In this document: in pieces, positions 10,270-20,814 of the stretch | How positions within the stretch are numbered: position 1 is the stretch's first letter | Layout of the letters: every line of letters begins with the position of its first letter | Assembly: GCA_934045075.1 (NCBI GenBank) | Contig: OW203749.1 | Location: forward strand, 2,585,304-2,649,303 | Direction of reading: 5' to 3' | DNA from: Yponomeuta sedellus | Lineage: Eukaryota; Arthropoda; Insecta; Lepidoptera; Yponomeutidae | Length of the DNA stretch: 64,000 nucleotides | Made by a program: the position numbers and the translations under genes | The notes under the pieces: model-generated | What the model saw: the letters and a program-made list of their open reading frames with translations, nothing else | What the model was told of the DNA's origin: nothing | Databases searched by the model: none

Positions 10270-10620
10270 ATCAACCCTTGTATGTCCCCATTGCTGGGGC
10301 ACGGGTCTCTTCCTGCACCGCAGGAAGGTTAGGCCATACTCCACCACGGGGGCCAAGTCCGGGTTGGTGGAAGATTGTAAGACAGTGGCGGGCCTTACCG
10401 TGAAGCCGCCAATAAGGCCTCTGACATGGCTTAACGACTGCCATTACATGACAGCCGGCACCAACGGCTTAACGTGCCTTGCGAAGCGCGGAAGCGCTCG
10501 GAAAAAATGCCACTAGCGGTAGTCACGGAACGGTCTGCGTCTGACCGCGCCTGTGGTTGCTTAACTCAAGCGATTGATTCCAATCACTCGGTTCGGCTAG
10601 GCCACGAGCGCTTCAAGAAG
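10270..10620 (-). mobile_element. 5S-rRNA-derived SINE, near full length
   Basis: Antisense copy. The 3' end is at 10270 (CAACCCTTGTATGTCCCC) and the head at about 10485-10620. The head includes the inverse of GAGTTAAGCAACAACAGGCG-type sequence, here partly deleted. Both ends of the head carry the inverted pair GAAGCGCTCG / CGAGCGCTTC. Confidence 0.8.
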
Positions 10621-11412
10621 GGTCATGAAGAATTTTTTATGGAACAGAAAGCACATCGCGGCGCTGTCTGATTGGGAGCCACTTAAGCCTAGAGCGATAT
10701 TCATAGCGATGGCATTAGACGTTAGCCTACTAACTCCTAGTGATAAAAAAATTACAAAATCTTCTAAAACAGCGTAGAAGTGTTATCCTAAAGTCCCTTA
10801 GCCACTCCTAATGAGAAGACTCTTTACTATGTATGCCCCTATTCATTACATATAGTTTTCATATGTATGGTAAATTATATGGTTTCCCTTGCTTCTTAAG
10901 CCCGCAGTACACAGTGGCCCATGCTGGCCCACTGCTCGCCATTGCCAATTGTAGGCCACGATCACTTGCTGTTCCCACAATGGCGCGTGGCTCATTTCTG
11001 TCTGGCAAACCACTTGCGATGGACGTGGAAGTAGTTGCGGCCACAGCTATTTATTTATTTACTATTTATTTATTTCATTTATTTACAAGTTAGTATTACA
11101 GAAGTTATTTAAAACAAAGTTTACAACAAAGTTATTTAAAAAAAAATGGCGCAAAATTACGGGCACAGATTGATATAAATAAGAAAAACTTGAATTTCAA
11201 TTGACTGAACGATGGGCCACTGTGTAATCAGGGATGATGGATTTGAAGTGTGCCCAAAAAACCGACAACTGTCCGATTGCGCGCGATAGGCAATTGTCCG
11301 CCACTGCACACCATTACCCCGAGTACACAGTGGCAATGGCGAGCAGTGGGCCATCATGGGCCACTGTGTACTGCGGGCTTTATGAGTGTACATATTGTAT
11401 TTTGTAGTGATA

Positions 11413-12276
11413 TATACAGGGCGTCGCAAAGTTATGGGCCATGAAGGGAAGGTACCTTAAATATTGTAGATAGGGTATTCTTCTGAAAGAAGACTTTATG
11501 TTATTTTTAAAAGTTAGTAATTCTGCATTCAAAGATTTCCTAAAAATACTTGACTTGTCTGGGAATCGAACAGACTTTAAATTAAAAGAAAAACACCCCT
11601 ACTTTTATGATGCCAATCGAAATAATGGCCAAAAACTAATAACTCTTCTTAAGTAACATAGTATTTTAAAAGAAAGGAACACCGTGAAATTAATCATTTT
11701 AATCAAATTAAAAACAAACATGAAACTGCCGCAGTCAATTAAGTTGAAAATGAAAAATGAAAATCAACAGACAGCGGACTCATTAAAAGATTGGCGATTT
11801 GCGTAACACAAGAGGGATCACATTTTGAGCATTTAATTAATTAATTTACAAAAAAATACTCACTTAATTGACTACGGCAGTTTCATGTATGTTTTTAATT
11901 TGATTAAAATTATTAATTTCACGCTGTTCCTTTTTTTTAAATACTATGTTAATTAAGAAGATATGTTTTTAATTTGATTAAAATTATTAATTTCACGCTG
12001 TTCCTTTTTTTTTAAATACTATGTTAATTAAGAAGAGTTACTATTTTTTGGTCATTCTTTCGATTGGCATCATAAAAGTAGAAGTGTTTTTTTTTTTTAC
12101 ATTTAAGTGCGTTCGATTCCCAGACAAGGCAAGTAATTTTTAGAAAATCTTTGAATGCAGAATTACTAACTTTTAAAAATAACATAAAGTCTTCTTTCAG
12201 CAAAATAAATCCTATCTACGATATTTAAGGTACTTTCCCTTCATGGCCCATAACTTTGGGACGCCCTGTATAATTA
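11413..12276. mobile_element. Long-inverted-repeat mariner-type MITE
   Basis: Ends CAGGGCGTCGCAAAGTTATG and (inverted) CAGGGCGTCCCAAAGTTATG, flanked by TA on each side. The arms extend for roughly 350-400 bp each, so the element is almost wholly palindromic. The right arm has an internal duplication near 11905-12025. The TACAGGGYGTCCCAAAG-like end is typical of mariner-type elements. No transposase. Confidence 0.75.
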
Positions 12277-12344
12277 TGGGCTATGTCCAGCAGTGGACTA
12301 CATAATATAGCCTGAAGAAGAAGAATACATAATTATTTTAATAT

Positions 12345-12505
12345 AGATAGAAAACACTTTATTACATAAAAAAGGAAATTGCACAGACATTCCTTCAACT
12401 TAGGAGTACCTACAGATGGCGGCCTCATCACTAAAAGTGATCTCTTCCAGACAACCTTCGGATGGACTGGAGCAACATATTGGAGAAGGAAGTAGATGTA
12501 CAAAT
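12345..12505 (+). repeat. Dispersed repeat of the GGCGGCC family
   Basis: Contains a relative of ACAATTGGCGGCCTTAT...TTCCAGACAACCTT. Related copies lie at 14446, 47495, 53640 (inverted), 57358 and 60560. The shared AAGAATATTCTTTATTGTAC segment suggests a LINE or SINE 3' region, not identified further. Confidence 0.5.
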
Positions 12506-12834
12506 AAATAAAAATATTTCAGATACATTTGAATAACATAATGTATAGTGTATTATAATATGTGTAAGTCTAAGTATATATATATATATATTAATTAATG
12601 GGTAAGTTTATTTAATTACACCACATAACTATACCGTTTTTCTTTTTTTTTTGCACGCCTACCAACTTTTTCGTCTACCTCCTGCGGTTGAATGGTAGAA
12701 AGTGCTTATGTCATTAAGTTTGCCGCATTGTACGGTTTTAGTGTTAAAACTTAAGTGGAATAAAAGTATTAATAACAATTTTGTATAAAAAAAATGTACG
12801 ATAAGTAATGAATAAACATATTTTATACTATTTT

Positions 12835-13012
12835 TATTTTTAATGCACTAACTCGTGCTAAGGACAATTTAAAAACCTATTTAGAGGCTAAAAATTCCAC
12901 CCATGCCCATTAGCTTAGTTGGAAAGAGCGCTGGCACGGGTAGCCAGAGGTCGCGAATTCGAATCCCGGCATGGGTGGAATTTTTAGCCTCTAAATAGGT
13001 TTTTAAAAATAT
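12835..13012 (+). mobile_element. tRNA-derived SINE (family X)
   Basis: tRNA-like head at 12902-12977 (GCTTAGTTGGAAAGAGCGCT; AATTCGAATCCCGGCATGGG) and the family tail TTTTTAGCCTCTAAATAGGT. Confidence 0.65.
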
Positions 13013-13059
13013 TTTACCTAGAACAGAAAGTTTTCTAGACACTTAAGGTCCAAGGGGTA

Positions 13060-13160
13060 AAAATTGAGTAAAAATTTACGTTTATTAAACTGAAATTTAC
13101 ATATATTAAATTTACGTTTATTAAACTAAAGTAAAAATTTACGTTTATTAAACTGTAAAT
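13060..13160 (+). repeat. Short direct repeats of TTTACGTTTATTAAACT
   Basis: Three copies of AAATTTACGTTTATTAAACT-like sequence within 100 bp, AT-rich, non-coding. Confidence 0.6.
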
Positions 13161-13314
13161 CAGAAATAATATTTCTTAATGATTCGCGGTAGGTACTAAT
13201 ACATAGTTATATAATAAACGGGTCAAATCGCGATTATTTATTAGATAAAACGTCTACCCGTGACCACGCAACCGCAACGCTGCCGAAACATCGCGAATTA
13301 AGGTAATTACGTTT

Positions 13315-13415
13315 TACCAACCCGGACTTGGCCCCCGTGGTGAAGTATGGCCTAACCTTCCTGCCATGCAGGAAGAGACCCTGTATGAGTGGGGGCATAC
13401 AGGGTTGAAATCGAA
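13315..13415 (+). mobile_element. 5S-rRNA-derived SINE, 3' end fragment
   Basis: Contains CAACCCGGACTTGGCCCCCG and the tail with ATACAGGGTTGA. 5'-truncated. Confidence 0.65.
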
Positions 13416-13464
13416 TCGAATCGACGTTTTACCTAATAAATCATCGCGATTAGACCCCGTTTCT

Positions 13465-13760
13465 TCTTCAGGCTATATTAGTCCACTGCTGGACATAGCC
13501 CTCCCCTAATGAGCGCAAGGTTGTGCCATCATTGGGGGGTAATGCCCATAATCCCCACGCTGGGCATGCGGGTTGGGGATCGCAGTTTGGTAGAATTGTA
13601 CTGCAGGGGGCGCTGCTGCCCACCCCCCGGTTGGTGTCCCTTAGTCGCCTTTGCGACACCCGCGGGAAGAATTGGGTTGGTGCTATTCTCTAGGCCGACG
13701 CCACACAGAAACGACTTCATCAAAGAGTATTCTCAATTTCTCTTTGATAAGTTAATTAAA
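13465..13760 (-). mobile_element. RTE-like LINE 3' end fragment
   Basis: Minus-oriented tail sharing TCCACTGCTGGACATAGCCC and TCCCCTAATGAGCGC with the LINE at 51704-52330, followed by a GC-rich segment. No conserved reverse transcriptase motif here. The same tail in plus orientation ends near 12284-12330. Confidence 0.5.
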
Positions 13761-13957
13761 TTCCAATTCTAGGCACAATCAAAAGGATTAAACGATAACC
13801 AATCAAGAATTTGTGCCGTTAAAACGTATTATTGGCAAAGTTTCATTGCGACCAAGGTGTGGATTGTAAAACCTTAATCATTTTGAAGCAGTTGTACTAG
13901 CCCCACTTAGATAAGATAATTGTTTATTTGAACACAAATAAATTGAATTGGTTTACA

Positions 13958-14319
13958 GAAGCGTTCGTGGCCTAGTGCAACCGAGTGATTGGACTCAATC
14001 ACTCGAGATAAGTAACAGGCGCGGTCAGGTACTAGATGGGTGACCAACCTGTGACTACCGCTAGTGGCATTTTTCCGTGCGGTTCCGTGCATCGCAAGGC
14101 TTGCAACGCCGTTGGTGCTGGCTGTCATATAATGGCAGTCGTTAAGCCAAGTCAGAGGCCTTAGGGCGGCTTGAAAACTTCTGACAGTGACACCAGCCAC
14201 TAGTCTTGCAAGACTCCACCAATCCGGACTTGGCCCCCGTGGTGGAGTATGGCCTATACCTTCCTCAGGAAAGAGACCCGTGCCCCGCGGTCGGGACATA
14301 ATGGGTTGATGATGATGAG
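13958..14319 (+). mobile_element. 5S-rRNA-derived SINE (GATGATGA tail form)
   Basis: Sense copy with head from 13960 (GAAGCGTTCGTGGCCTAG), a shortened 5S-like core (ACAGGCGCGGTCAGGTACTAG then ATGGGTGACC), the body and the tail GGTTGATGATGATGA. The body variant (AGTCTTGCAAGACTCCACCA, CCTTCCTCAGG) matches the second subfamily. Confidence 0.8.
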
Positions 14320-14445
14320 TATACCATGCCACCCCACAGGAAAGACAAGTCAATACGTGCGGAATTAACCGAGCTGCGGGTTTCCCCACAATTTTTCCTT
14401 AGTGATAGTAGGACTAATTCACAAAGTTAAGACCTCTCAGCATTA

Positions 14446-14640
14446 AGATAAGATAAGAATATTCTTTATTGTACACCAGGCAAAGACAAACATAAAATCA
14501 TTACATAGATACAGTACAATTGGCGGCCTTATAGCTCAGAGCAATTTCTTCCAGACAAGCTACGATGGAGAGTTGCTGAAGGAACAGTGTTTTATATAAA
14601 AGGGGAGTGAATGTTTATGAGAATGATTCCTTGAGGGAGC
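14446..14640 (+). repeat. Dispersed repeat of the GGCGGCC family
   Basis: GATAAGATAAGAATATTCTT, then ACAATTGGCGGCCTTATAGC, then TTCCAGACAAGCTACGATGG. Non-coding. Confidence 0.55.
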
Positions 14641-14705
14641 CTTAGTGCACTGTTTTGTTATAGAACAAGTATTTATTAATGATTCGCGATGCTCATACAC
14701 AGTTA

Positions 14706-15076
14706 TACAGGGCGTCCCAAAGTTATGGGCCATGAAGGGAAAGTACCTTAAATATACTACGGCAGTTTCATGTATGTTTTTAATTTCATTAAAATGATTA
14801 ATTTCACGCTGTTCCTTCCTTTTAAAATACTATATTACTTAAGAAGAGTTATTAGTTTTTAGCCATTATTTCGATTGGCATCATAAAAGTAGGGGTGTTT
14901 TTTTTTTTTAATTTAAGTCGGTTCGATTCCCAGACAAGGCAAGTAATTTTTAGAAAATCTTTGAAAGCAGAATTACTAACTTTAAAAAATAACATAAAGT
15001 CTTCTTTCAGCAAAATACCCTATCTACAATATTTAAGGTACTTTCCCTTCATGGCCCATAACTTTGGGACGCCCAT
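14706..15076. mobile_element. Shortened copy of the long-inverted-repeat mariner MITE
   Basis: Left end ACAGGGCGTCCCAAAGTTAT; right end ATAACTTTGGGACGCCC. The left arm is cut to about 55 bp while the right arm is nearly full, so it is a deletion derivative of the element at 11413-12276. Confidence 0.7.
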
Positions 15077-15366
15077 TGAACGGGTCTAAACGCGATTATT
15101 TATTAGGCCCGCTGCGAAAAACTTAAAGTAACTATCCACAATAATTGACTGTACTCGCCACTTCAGTCTACCCGTGACCACGGCAACTGCAACGTTGCTG
15201 AAACGTCGTGAATTAACGCAATTACGTTTTACCTAATAAACAATCGCCAATTAGACCCGTTTAATATGCAACTTTGTTATAGACCTGTTAATTCTACATA
15301 GATAAGATTAACACTTGATGTCGGTGTCCTACAAACAAGGTTCAGTTAAAAAAAAAATGCACTTAC

Positions 15367-15780
15367 AATCTACTTCTTGTATAGTCTGACGCAGGACTTA
15401 ACAACTCTATAATGTCATTGAACAATCTATACACCGGTGAACGCTCCATCGTATCCATTGGTACATCAACCGAGTCGCTCGTTATGTCCCAACTGTCATT
15501 TGATTCCGAACCGGAGCTTATAGTCTGTGCGTAAACTGAATCTAGTGAAAAGGACTCTTCACTCTCCGTTCTGGATGAGGAGACAGTGCTATCGGATATG
15601 CCGGACTCTCTGGAATCATCCGATATGGTTAACTCGCTCAGGGAGTCTGCGGATATGATACTTGTATCCGTGGTGCTATGTTCTGATATAGTCTCATATT
15701 CGTCCTCGTTTACATAGGAGTAGTCCATGATGGATTCGTTAGCGGACATAGTGATTGGATGCTCAAGACCAACTTTACTT
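15367..15780 (-). CDS. Gene 1, exon 2: Ser/Asp/Glu-rich linker
   Basis: Internal exon of 414 nt. It begins after CATCCAATAG and ends at the strong donor TT|GTAAGTG (15366-15361). The reading frame is open throughout. It encodes about 137 residues very rich in Ser, Asp, Glu and Thr (for example ISADSLSELTISDDSRESG), with a short hydrophobic helix-like stretch near its end (YRLFNDIIELLSPAS). No catalytic domain is recognised; the composition suggests a disordered cytosolic linker with many possible phosphosites. Phases fit both neighbours: exon 1 leaves TT and exon 2 supplies A (Leu); exon 2 leaves TT and exon 3 supplies C (Phe). The apparent stop in the open frame is the TAA inside the donor site, not a real terminator. 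Internal Met codons would allow a start here, but the phase fit argues for an internal exon. Confidence 0.7.
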
Positions 15781-16188
15781 CTATTGGATGTTTGAGATGA
15801 ACCGTGAGTGAGTATGAAAAACAAAAGTGACAAAAGAATATTGGTGAGTGAAATATGAATAAATTTATGAATGAATAAATGAATAACCGTTATAGATGAC
15901 TTTGTATGAATATGAGATATCTAATCGGACACTAAAAAAATACATTAGATTATTTCACAAAATTCAATTGAATTCAATAGAATTTTGTAGGCTTCTAATA
16001 GGATTCATCGAATGTCTGACTTACATAAGATTAATAAAGTTGCAAAATGCATGAATCTACCCATAAAGGCTATCAAAGACGGGTGCTGTACTATCAAGTG
16101 TTAACACACTAATGTACTTCTAAACACCTACATTTTCACTGCATCAAAACAAACAATTTTTTACATAACAGCTTAGGCCATGCACATT

Positions 16189-16502
16189 GAAGCGCTCATG
16201 GCCTAGGGGAAAAGAGTGATTGGAATCAATCACTTGAGTTAAGCAACAACAGGTGCTGGATGGGTAACCGTCCCATGACTACAGCTAGTGGCATTTTTTC
16301 CGAGCGCTTCCCTGCTTTGCAAGGCACGCTATGCCGGCCGTCATGTAATAGCAGTCATTAAGCCATGTCAGAGGTCTCATGGGCGGCTTGATCACTTCTA
16401 ACAGTAAGGCCTTTGGCACCCGTGGTGGAGTATGGCCTAATCTTCCTGCGATGCAGGAATAGACCCATGCCCTAGCAGTATGCACAAACAAGGGTTGATA
16501 TT
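16189..16502 (+). mobile_element. 5S-rRNA-derived SINE in intron 1 of gene 1
   Basis: Head GAAGCGCTCATGGCCTAGG, 5S-like core with GAGTTAAGCAACAACAGG (part of the GGCGCGGTCAG region deleted), body, and tail AAGGGTTGATATTGA. It is antisense to the host gene. Confidence 0.8.
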
Positions 16503-17173
16503 GAAGATGCATCCAGAATACATATTTCTTCCAAAGGAACTGAAACAACTTTTCTTTAAATTGAATTTGAAAATTTTCATTACTCTAAACATTGAGACAA
16601 GTGTAATGCATGCTGGTTTACATTTCACATGTGCAACGGAAAGCACATCCATCCCAGTCACAGCGGCCAAAATTGGTCCACATCAAAAGGCAACTGAAAG
16701 TTGCACATCCATTCCATATTTTACTTGTTTACTTGGCTTTTAGATGTTGTGTTGGAGCTGCAATGTGTTGCTATAATTATAGCCCTTTCAGTGGTATTCA
16801 TACACAGCAGTCGGAAAGAAATGTTAACTGTAGTCTGTTATGGTACCACTGGAAGCAATAGTATAGCATCCATCTGCGGTGCATTTATGAGAAAAGTGAG
16901 CTTCATGTGTGTGCAAGTATTTACGTTTATGGCGTCTTTTACGAATGTCATGAATAATACAGGCATTTAACATTCTTAACTACCTACTTATAAAATTACA
17001 ATTTTGTAAAAAAAGGAATGACGATTTTTAACGGTCACTTCAATAACACGCTCAGCGGAAGTCAATGTGCTTTCTAATCAACCTTTCATTGAAAATCTAC
17101 TTGGTCGTTACCAAGTAGAATTATGAAGTATCGAATTTCTTGAAAGACAAAACATAGAAAAGTGAGTACTTAC

Positions 17174-17358
17174 AAAGCCTGCGGTTCTTCGCAAGCCCAA
17201 TTTGAAGATGTGGAGCCTTCGTTGTCAGGATTTTCCGGCCGTTTGTTGAAAAAGTAGTACAAGGCTGCCCCAACGCCTACGCCGATCGCAGCCGCCGCCA
17301 AGCCGAGCCCTCTACTCGGGCAGCTATTTTTCTGTCGTTCTTCCTCGCGAACACTCAT
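17174..17358 (-). CDS. Gene 1, exon 1: start and transmembrane segment
   Basis: First coding exon, 185 nt, starting at ATG 17358-17356 in the good context CCGCCATGAG and ending at donor TT|GTAAGTA. It encodes 61 residues: a charged start (MSVREEERQ), a Gly/Ala-rich hydrophobic stretch at about residues 17-37 (GLGLAAAAIGVGVGAALYYF), then basic NKRPENP and an acidic/Ser tail. The hydrophobic block with following positive charges looks like a signal-anchor for the ER or mitochondrial outer membrane, leaving the C-terminal RING in the cytosol (inference). Intron 1 (about 1.4 kb) holds a 5S-derived SINE. The 5' flank is interrupted 125 bp upstream of the ATG by a hAT element, so the promoter lies in or beyond that insertion, or in the short remaining segment 17359-17482. 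Confidence 0.72.
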
Positions 17359-17710
17359 GGCGGTTTACTAGAGATCGGTTTTTGAAATTATTGCGTCGCG
17401 ATTTATCAATTTTCTACCTTCGTTTGTTGTGAAAATATTTCGTGTGATTTCGTGCATTTGACAGAATTTTGACACTGTTGACCAGGGATGTTAGATGCCA
17501 ACTTTTTAATTATGGCACCAGACGCTCAAAATTATGGTATTTTTGAAAAAATAAGGTACGGGTAGGAAAACTCTTACGGATTTAATAAATTAGGTAGGTA
17601 CCATTAATTAAAGTATTAAAATTTCTTCGATTTTCATAAATTCTTAAAACAAACACTACTCGCTTTTTTCGCTTTTTTCTTTTTAGTCTGTGCTAATCGC
17701 TACTTCTATA

Positions 17711-18842
17711 GTCTGTAAAATATAGCTTGAGCTCCACGACAGCTGTCACACTGACAGAGCTAGGAATGGGACAATGACGACATCAAATGTCACTTAGAGC
17801 GTATGTGATAACATGTATGGAACTTTCGAGAACTTGGAAACATGAAATCAAACACGAGAAATATTATTTTACAAAGTTTTATTCAAGTAGAGGTGTATAG
17901 TAATATCCCTAAATAAGTTTCTGATTACAATTTTACGCTCTTTTTATATGAAAATCCAATATTTCTTAGAATTTTAGCCAATGATGGTAATTTGCCTCTT
18001 TAAGTGACGCTCCCAATTTTCTTAATGCTGGTAATTGTCCTCTTGAGTAATATGTGGTTGTAGATTGCGGCGGCGTCAAAACTATCAACCTCTGTGACGG
18101 AAGAAGTTTTTATTCTCTTTCTCTCCGTACTTTTCTTTGCTAATACGGACCACCGTAGATCGTCCAATACCAAGAGCATCCGCAACTCTGTCACACACTC
18201 GCTCTAATGGCAAAAGCGGACCACGGTTTTGGTTTTCGCGCCTGAAATACTCGCGCAAACGAATTACAAACTTACGGCATTCACTGTTCAAACTGTTTTC
18301 TTTGATATTTTTGGCATCATGCAAACTAAACGGAACAACTTTAACTCAACTAATCAACTTCACCATAGCAACTATATATTTAAAGCATGAAATACGTCAA
18401 TAGAAAATAATTTGAAAAATTCATCGAATACCAACAAACATTTGGTCGTCAGGATAAACAAGAACGTCACTCAATATAAAACAAAACTTGTCCATAGAGC
18501 ACGCAGCTGACCAGAACCCAGAAGCATGGAGGTTCGGAGCAAACACCAGTGTTTTGTTAGATAGGTATTAATTAAAACAATATTCATTATTTTAATTCTA
18601 ATGAAATTTGATAATAGTTTTCAAACAAATAAAGTTCAATTCCAATACTAAACCTGCAGTTTGGATCATCCATCACCAAATCATCGCAAGTTTGAAACTT
18701 GCATACTACAATGGTTAGACATCACTAACTATGCAGTAAGTACGGAGTTTTCGCAGTACAAATATTCTATGAAATAATTCAAAACTTCATGGACTCAATT
18801 TCGATGACAGCTGTCGCGGAGCTCAAGCTATATTTTACAGAC
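17711..18842 (-). mobile_element. Tc1/mariner-superfamily element nested in the hAT element
   Basis: Inverted ends of about 40 bp: GTCTGTAAAATATAGCTTGA then GCTCCACGACAGCTGTC on the left; the right end inverted reads the same apart from one base (GCTCCGCGACAGCTGTC). TATA flanks each side, as expected for a TA target duplication. It carries an N-terminal transposase fragment (18000-18324, minus) but no DDE domain. Confidence 0.75.
18000..18324 (-). pseudogene. N-terminal fragment of an IS630/Tc1/mariner-type transposase
   Basis: The frame from 18324 reads a helix-turn-helix like region (PLLPLERVCDRVADALGIGR then STVVRISKEKYG). A frameshift near 18125 then leads to RKRIKTSSVTEVDSFDAAAI. Both parts align by eye with the N-terminus of the transposase at 57975 (PFERVNERVAAATGISLRTV; then RKDKIVMDNFDIGV). 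Here the codons around ALG-IGR are contiguous, whereas the 57975 gene has an intron at the equivalent Gly. No catalytic residues remain. Confidence 0.65.
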
Positions 18843-19922
18843 TATAAGTTCAACTTTATGAAGATTCACCTGTTGTAAAGTTCACTTACAATCCACAGAC
18901 TACAAAAACTATCAAAGATATGAACGTTCTTATCAACTTACTGAACGAAATGAATGAATGATTTTTTAGTGTTGCTAGATATCGGTATATAAAAAAACTC
19001 GTCAACAGCAAAAGCGAAAGATGAAAATATGTGATGCAAAAGTGCTTGTGATCAAAAAAATGGCAAAATTATGGTACTTTTGCGTACCATAATGGATGTA
19101 TCATGGTACATGGTACGAACAACTGAATTATGGTACATGTACCATAATTATGACACGTATAACATCCCTGCTGTTGACACATATAATTTTTTTTTGAAGT
19201 GTTGGGAAATAATAGGTCGACTTAGAATGAAACACAACATTGAAACAATTTTTCTTTTTGCTCAAAAGGACATGCATTTTGAATAATAATTAATAATATC
19301 GTGTTTTTGGTATCTTTTACAAGACCGTGTTGAAAACTTCGCTTCGCACGGAAAGCCGCTCTATTCGTGACTCAGTGATATGGTACTCTGTGCTCAGTGG
19401 CATAGATAAGTATATGGTATGAGGCTTAAGGACTCTGTATCCAATAGCCAATAAACGTTTAAAAAAAAATAGATAAGTATACATAGAGGGAGTAAAACTA
19501 TAGAGCAAGCCACAACGCAACATACAAGTTTTTAAATGAAACAAACTGCGTGTAGCGATCATGAGTGAGAAAGAGACAGAATAAGCGGCAAAAGTGTAAC
19601 TACTTTGTTGCCCCCAGTCAGTGTTAAGTTGACGTTTATATACTCTGTGAAGTTGACGTTTCTGGGGGCAAACAAACCAGCCTAGCGCAAGTAGGAACTT
19701 TGAAATTTTTGTTCGCATTTAGCCCCGTTTTAATGGCGGACATATTTTTGTCTCACTCTTTAATACTTACTCTTTCTTTGCTGTCAATGTCAAACTGAAA
19801 ACATAACAAATATGGCGGAACGCGGCACATATTAGAAAGTTTTCTAGTTAAGTGTTTTAAGTTTTTTCAATATCTAGCTGTGTGTATCTTGTTGTACAGT
19901 GTTTGGTGATTTTCTTTTAATA

Positions 19923-20723
19923 ATGGCACTGATCGGATGGTGTCGAACTTGTGCCATTTGTAAAATAAGATGCAGCCGGTCAAAGGGTACCAAAAGAAAG
20001 TTTATGAGTAAATTTCCTAGGGATGAAGACCGGTAAGTATTTCTGGCTACAGTTTTTGTCATCTTGCACAAGAGCAAGATCATAAATTATGTTATTTAAC
20101 GTAATTAATACCTATATTAAGAGAAAAATATTGAGTTATTTCAATGTCATAGTGATGTGCCATACACATGTTCAATATCGATAAAAAGTAGCTGATGAGT
20201 ACCTTGGTCAGAATTACTACTCAGTGTACGACGGGTGAATTGCTATAAGCCATAACAATGTTTCAACGATGCACAATTAGTGGCTGCATTGAATGTGTTT
20301 TTTTTTTTAGATGCAGACAATGGGTGAAAATTGTGGAAGATCTTGCGTATATCCCCATTGAAAAACTCCACCAACATAAATATGTATGTGGAGATCATTT
20401 CAGGCCGAAAGATTTTAACAAAAAAGGAAGCCGATTAAAGAAATGGCGAGTTGTGTTATAAATTTATAATGTAACACTACATTTCATGAACAATTTATTA
20501 TTTAATAAAAAACAAAATACGCCTTGCTTTACGTCGAACATTTGAATGTATTTTGCTCCGTCATTTAGAACGCAATATTATTATTACGTCTTAATACATA
20601 CATGACATTACTTAGATAAACATTTTTTTACAGGGCTGTACCTTCTCTACTTATAAATGCGCCTCCTGTTCCTGATTACTTACTAGCTGAGTTTCCTTAC
20701 CACGAGCCACGTCGCATCACTTG
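19923..20723 (+). pseudogene. P-element (THAP9-like) 5' exons: THAP DNA-binding domain
   Basis: Exon 1 (19923-20032) begins ATG and includes CAIC and KFMSKFPRDEDR, ending CG|GTAAGTAT. Exon 2 (20311-20445) continues CRQWVKIVEDLAYIP and KYVCGDHFRPKDF, completing a C2CH THAP domain (CxxC...C-G-D-H-F). Exon 3 (20634-20723) reads AVPSLLINAPPVPDYLLAEF and meets a TGA. THAP domains bind DNA and form the N-terminus of P-element and THAP9 transposases. The exon 2/3 join needs a GC donor (ATG|GCGAGT), either a true GC-AG intron or a decayed GT. The catalytic part lies at 27305-29049 beyond an inserted BEL element. Confidence 0.75.
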
Positions 20724-20814
20724 AAACTGGTTAGTGATTGGAATTTCTAAAATGTTTTTTTGTACTAATTTTAACTCAAAATCTTTTTTTATAAAAATGT
20801 ATTTATACAAATTT

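Larger units (their letters stand above)
17483..19170. mobile_element. hAT-type element with 8-bp target duplication, 5' of gene 1
   Basis: Ends CAGGGATGTTA and (inverted) CAGGGATGTTA, flanked by identical 8-bp copies of CTGTTGAC (17475-17482 and 19171-19178). Without the nested element at 17711-18842 it is about 556 bp, AT-rich and non-coding, with ATTATGGTAC-like subterminal repeats near its right end. It sits 125 bp upstream of the gene 1 start codon. Confidence 0.8.

Noticed and set aside
13907..14389. 160-codon minus-strand frame
   Set aside because: It covers a 5S-derived SINE; similar frames occur in the other copies (16285, 41679, 52435).
19317..19718. 133-codon minus-strand frame
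   Set aside because: AT-rich sequence next to the P element; no recognisable motif or splice context.
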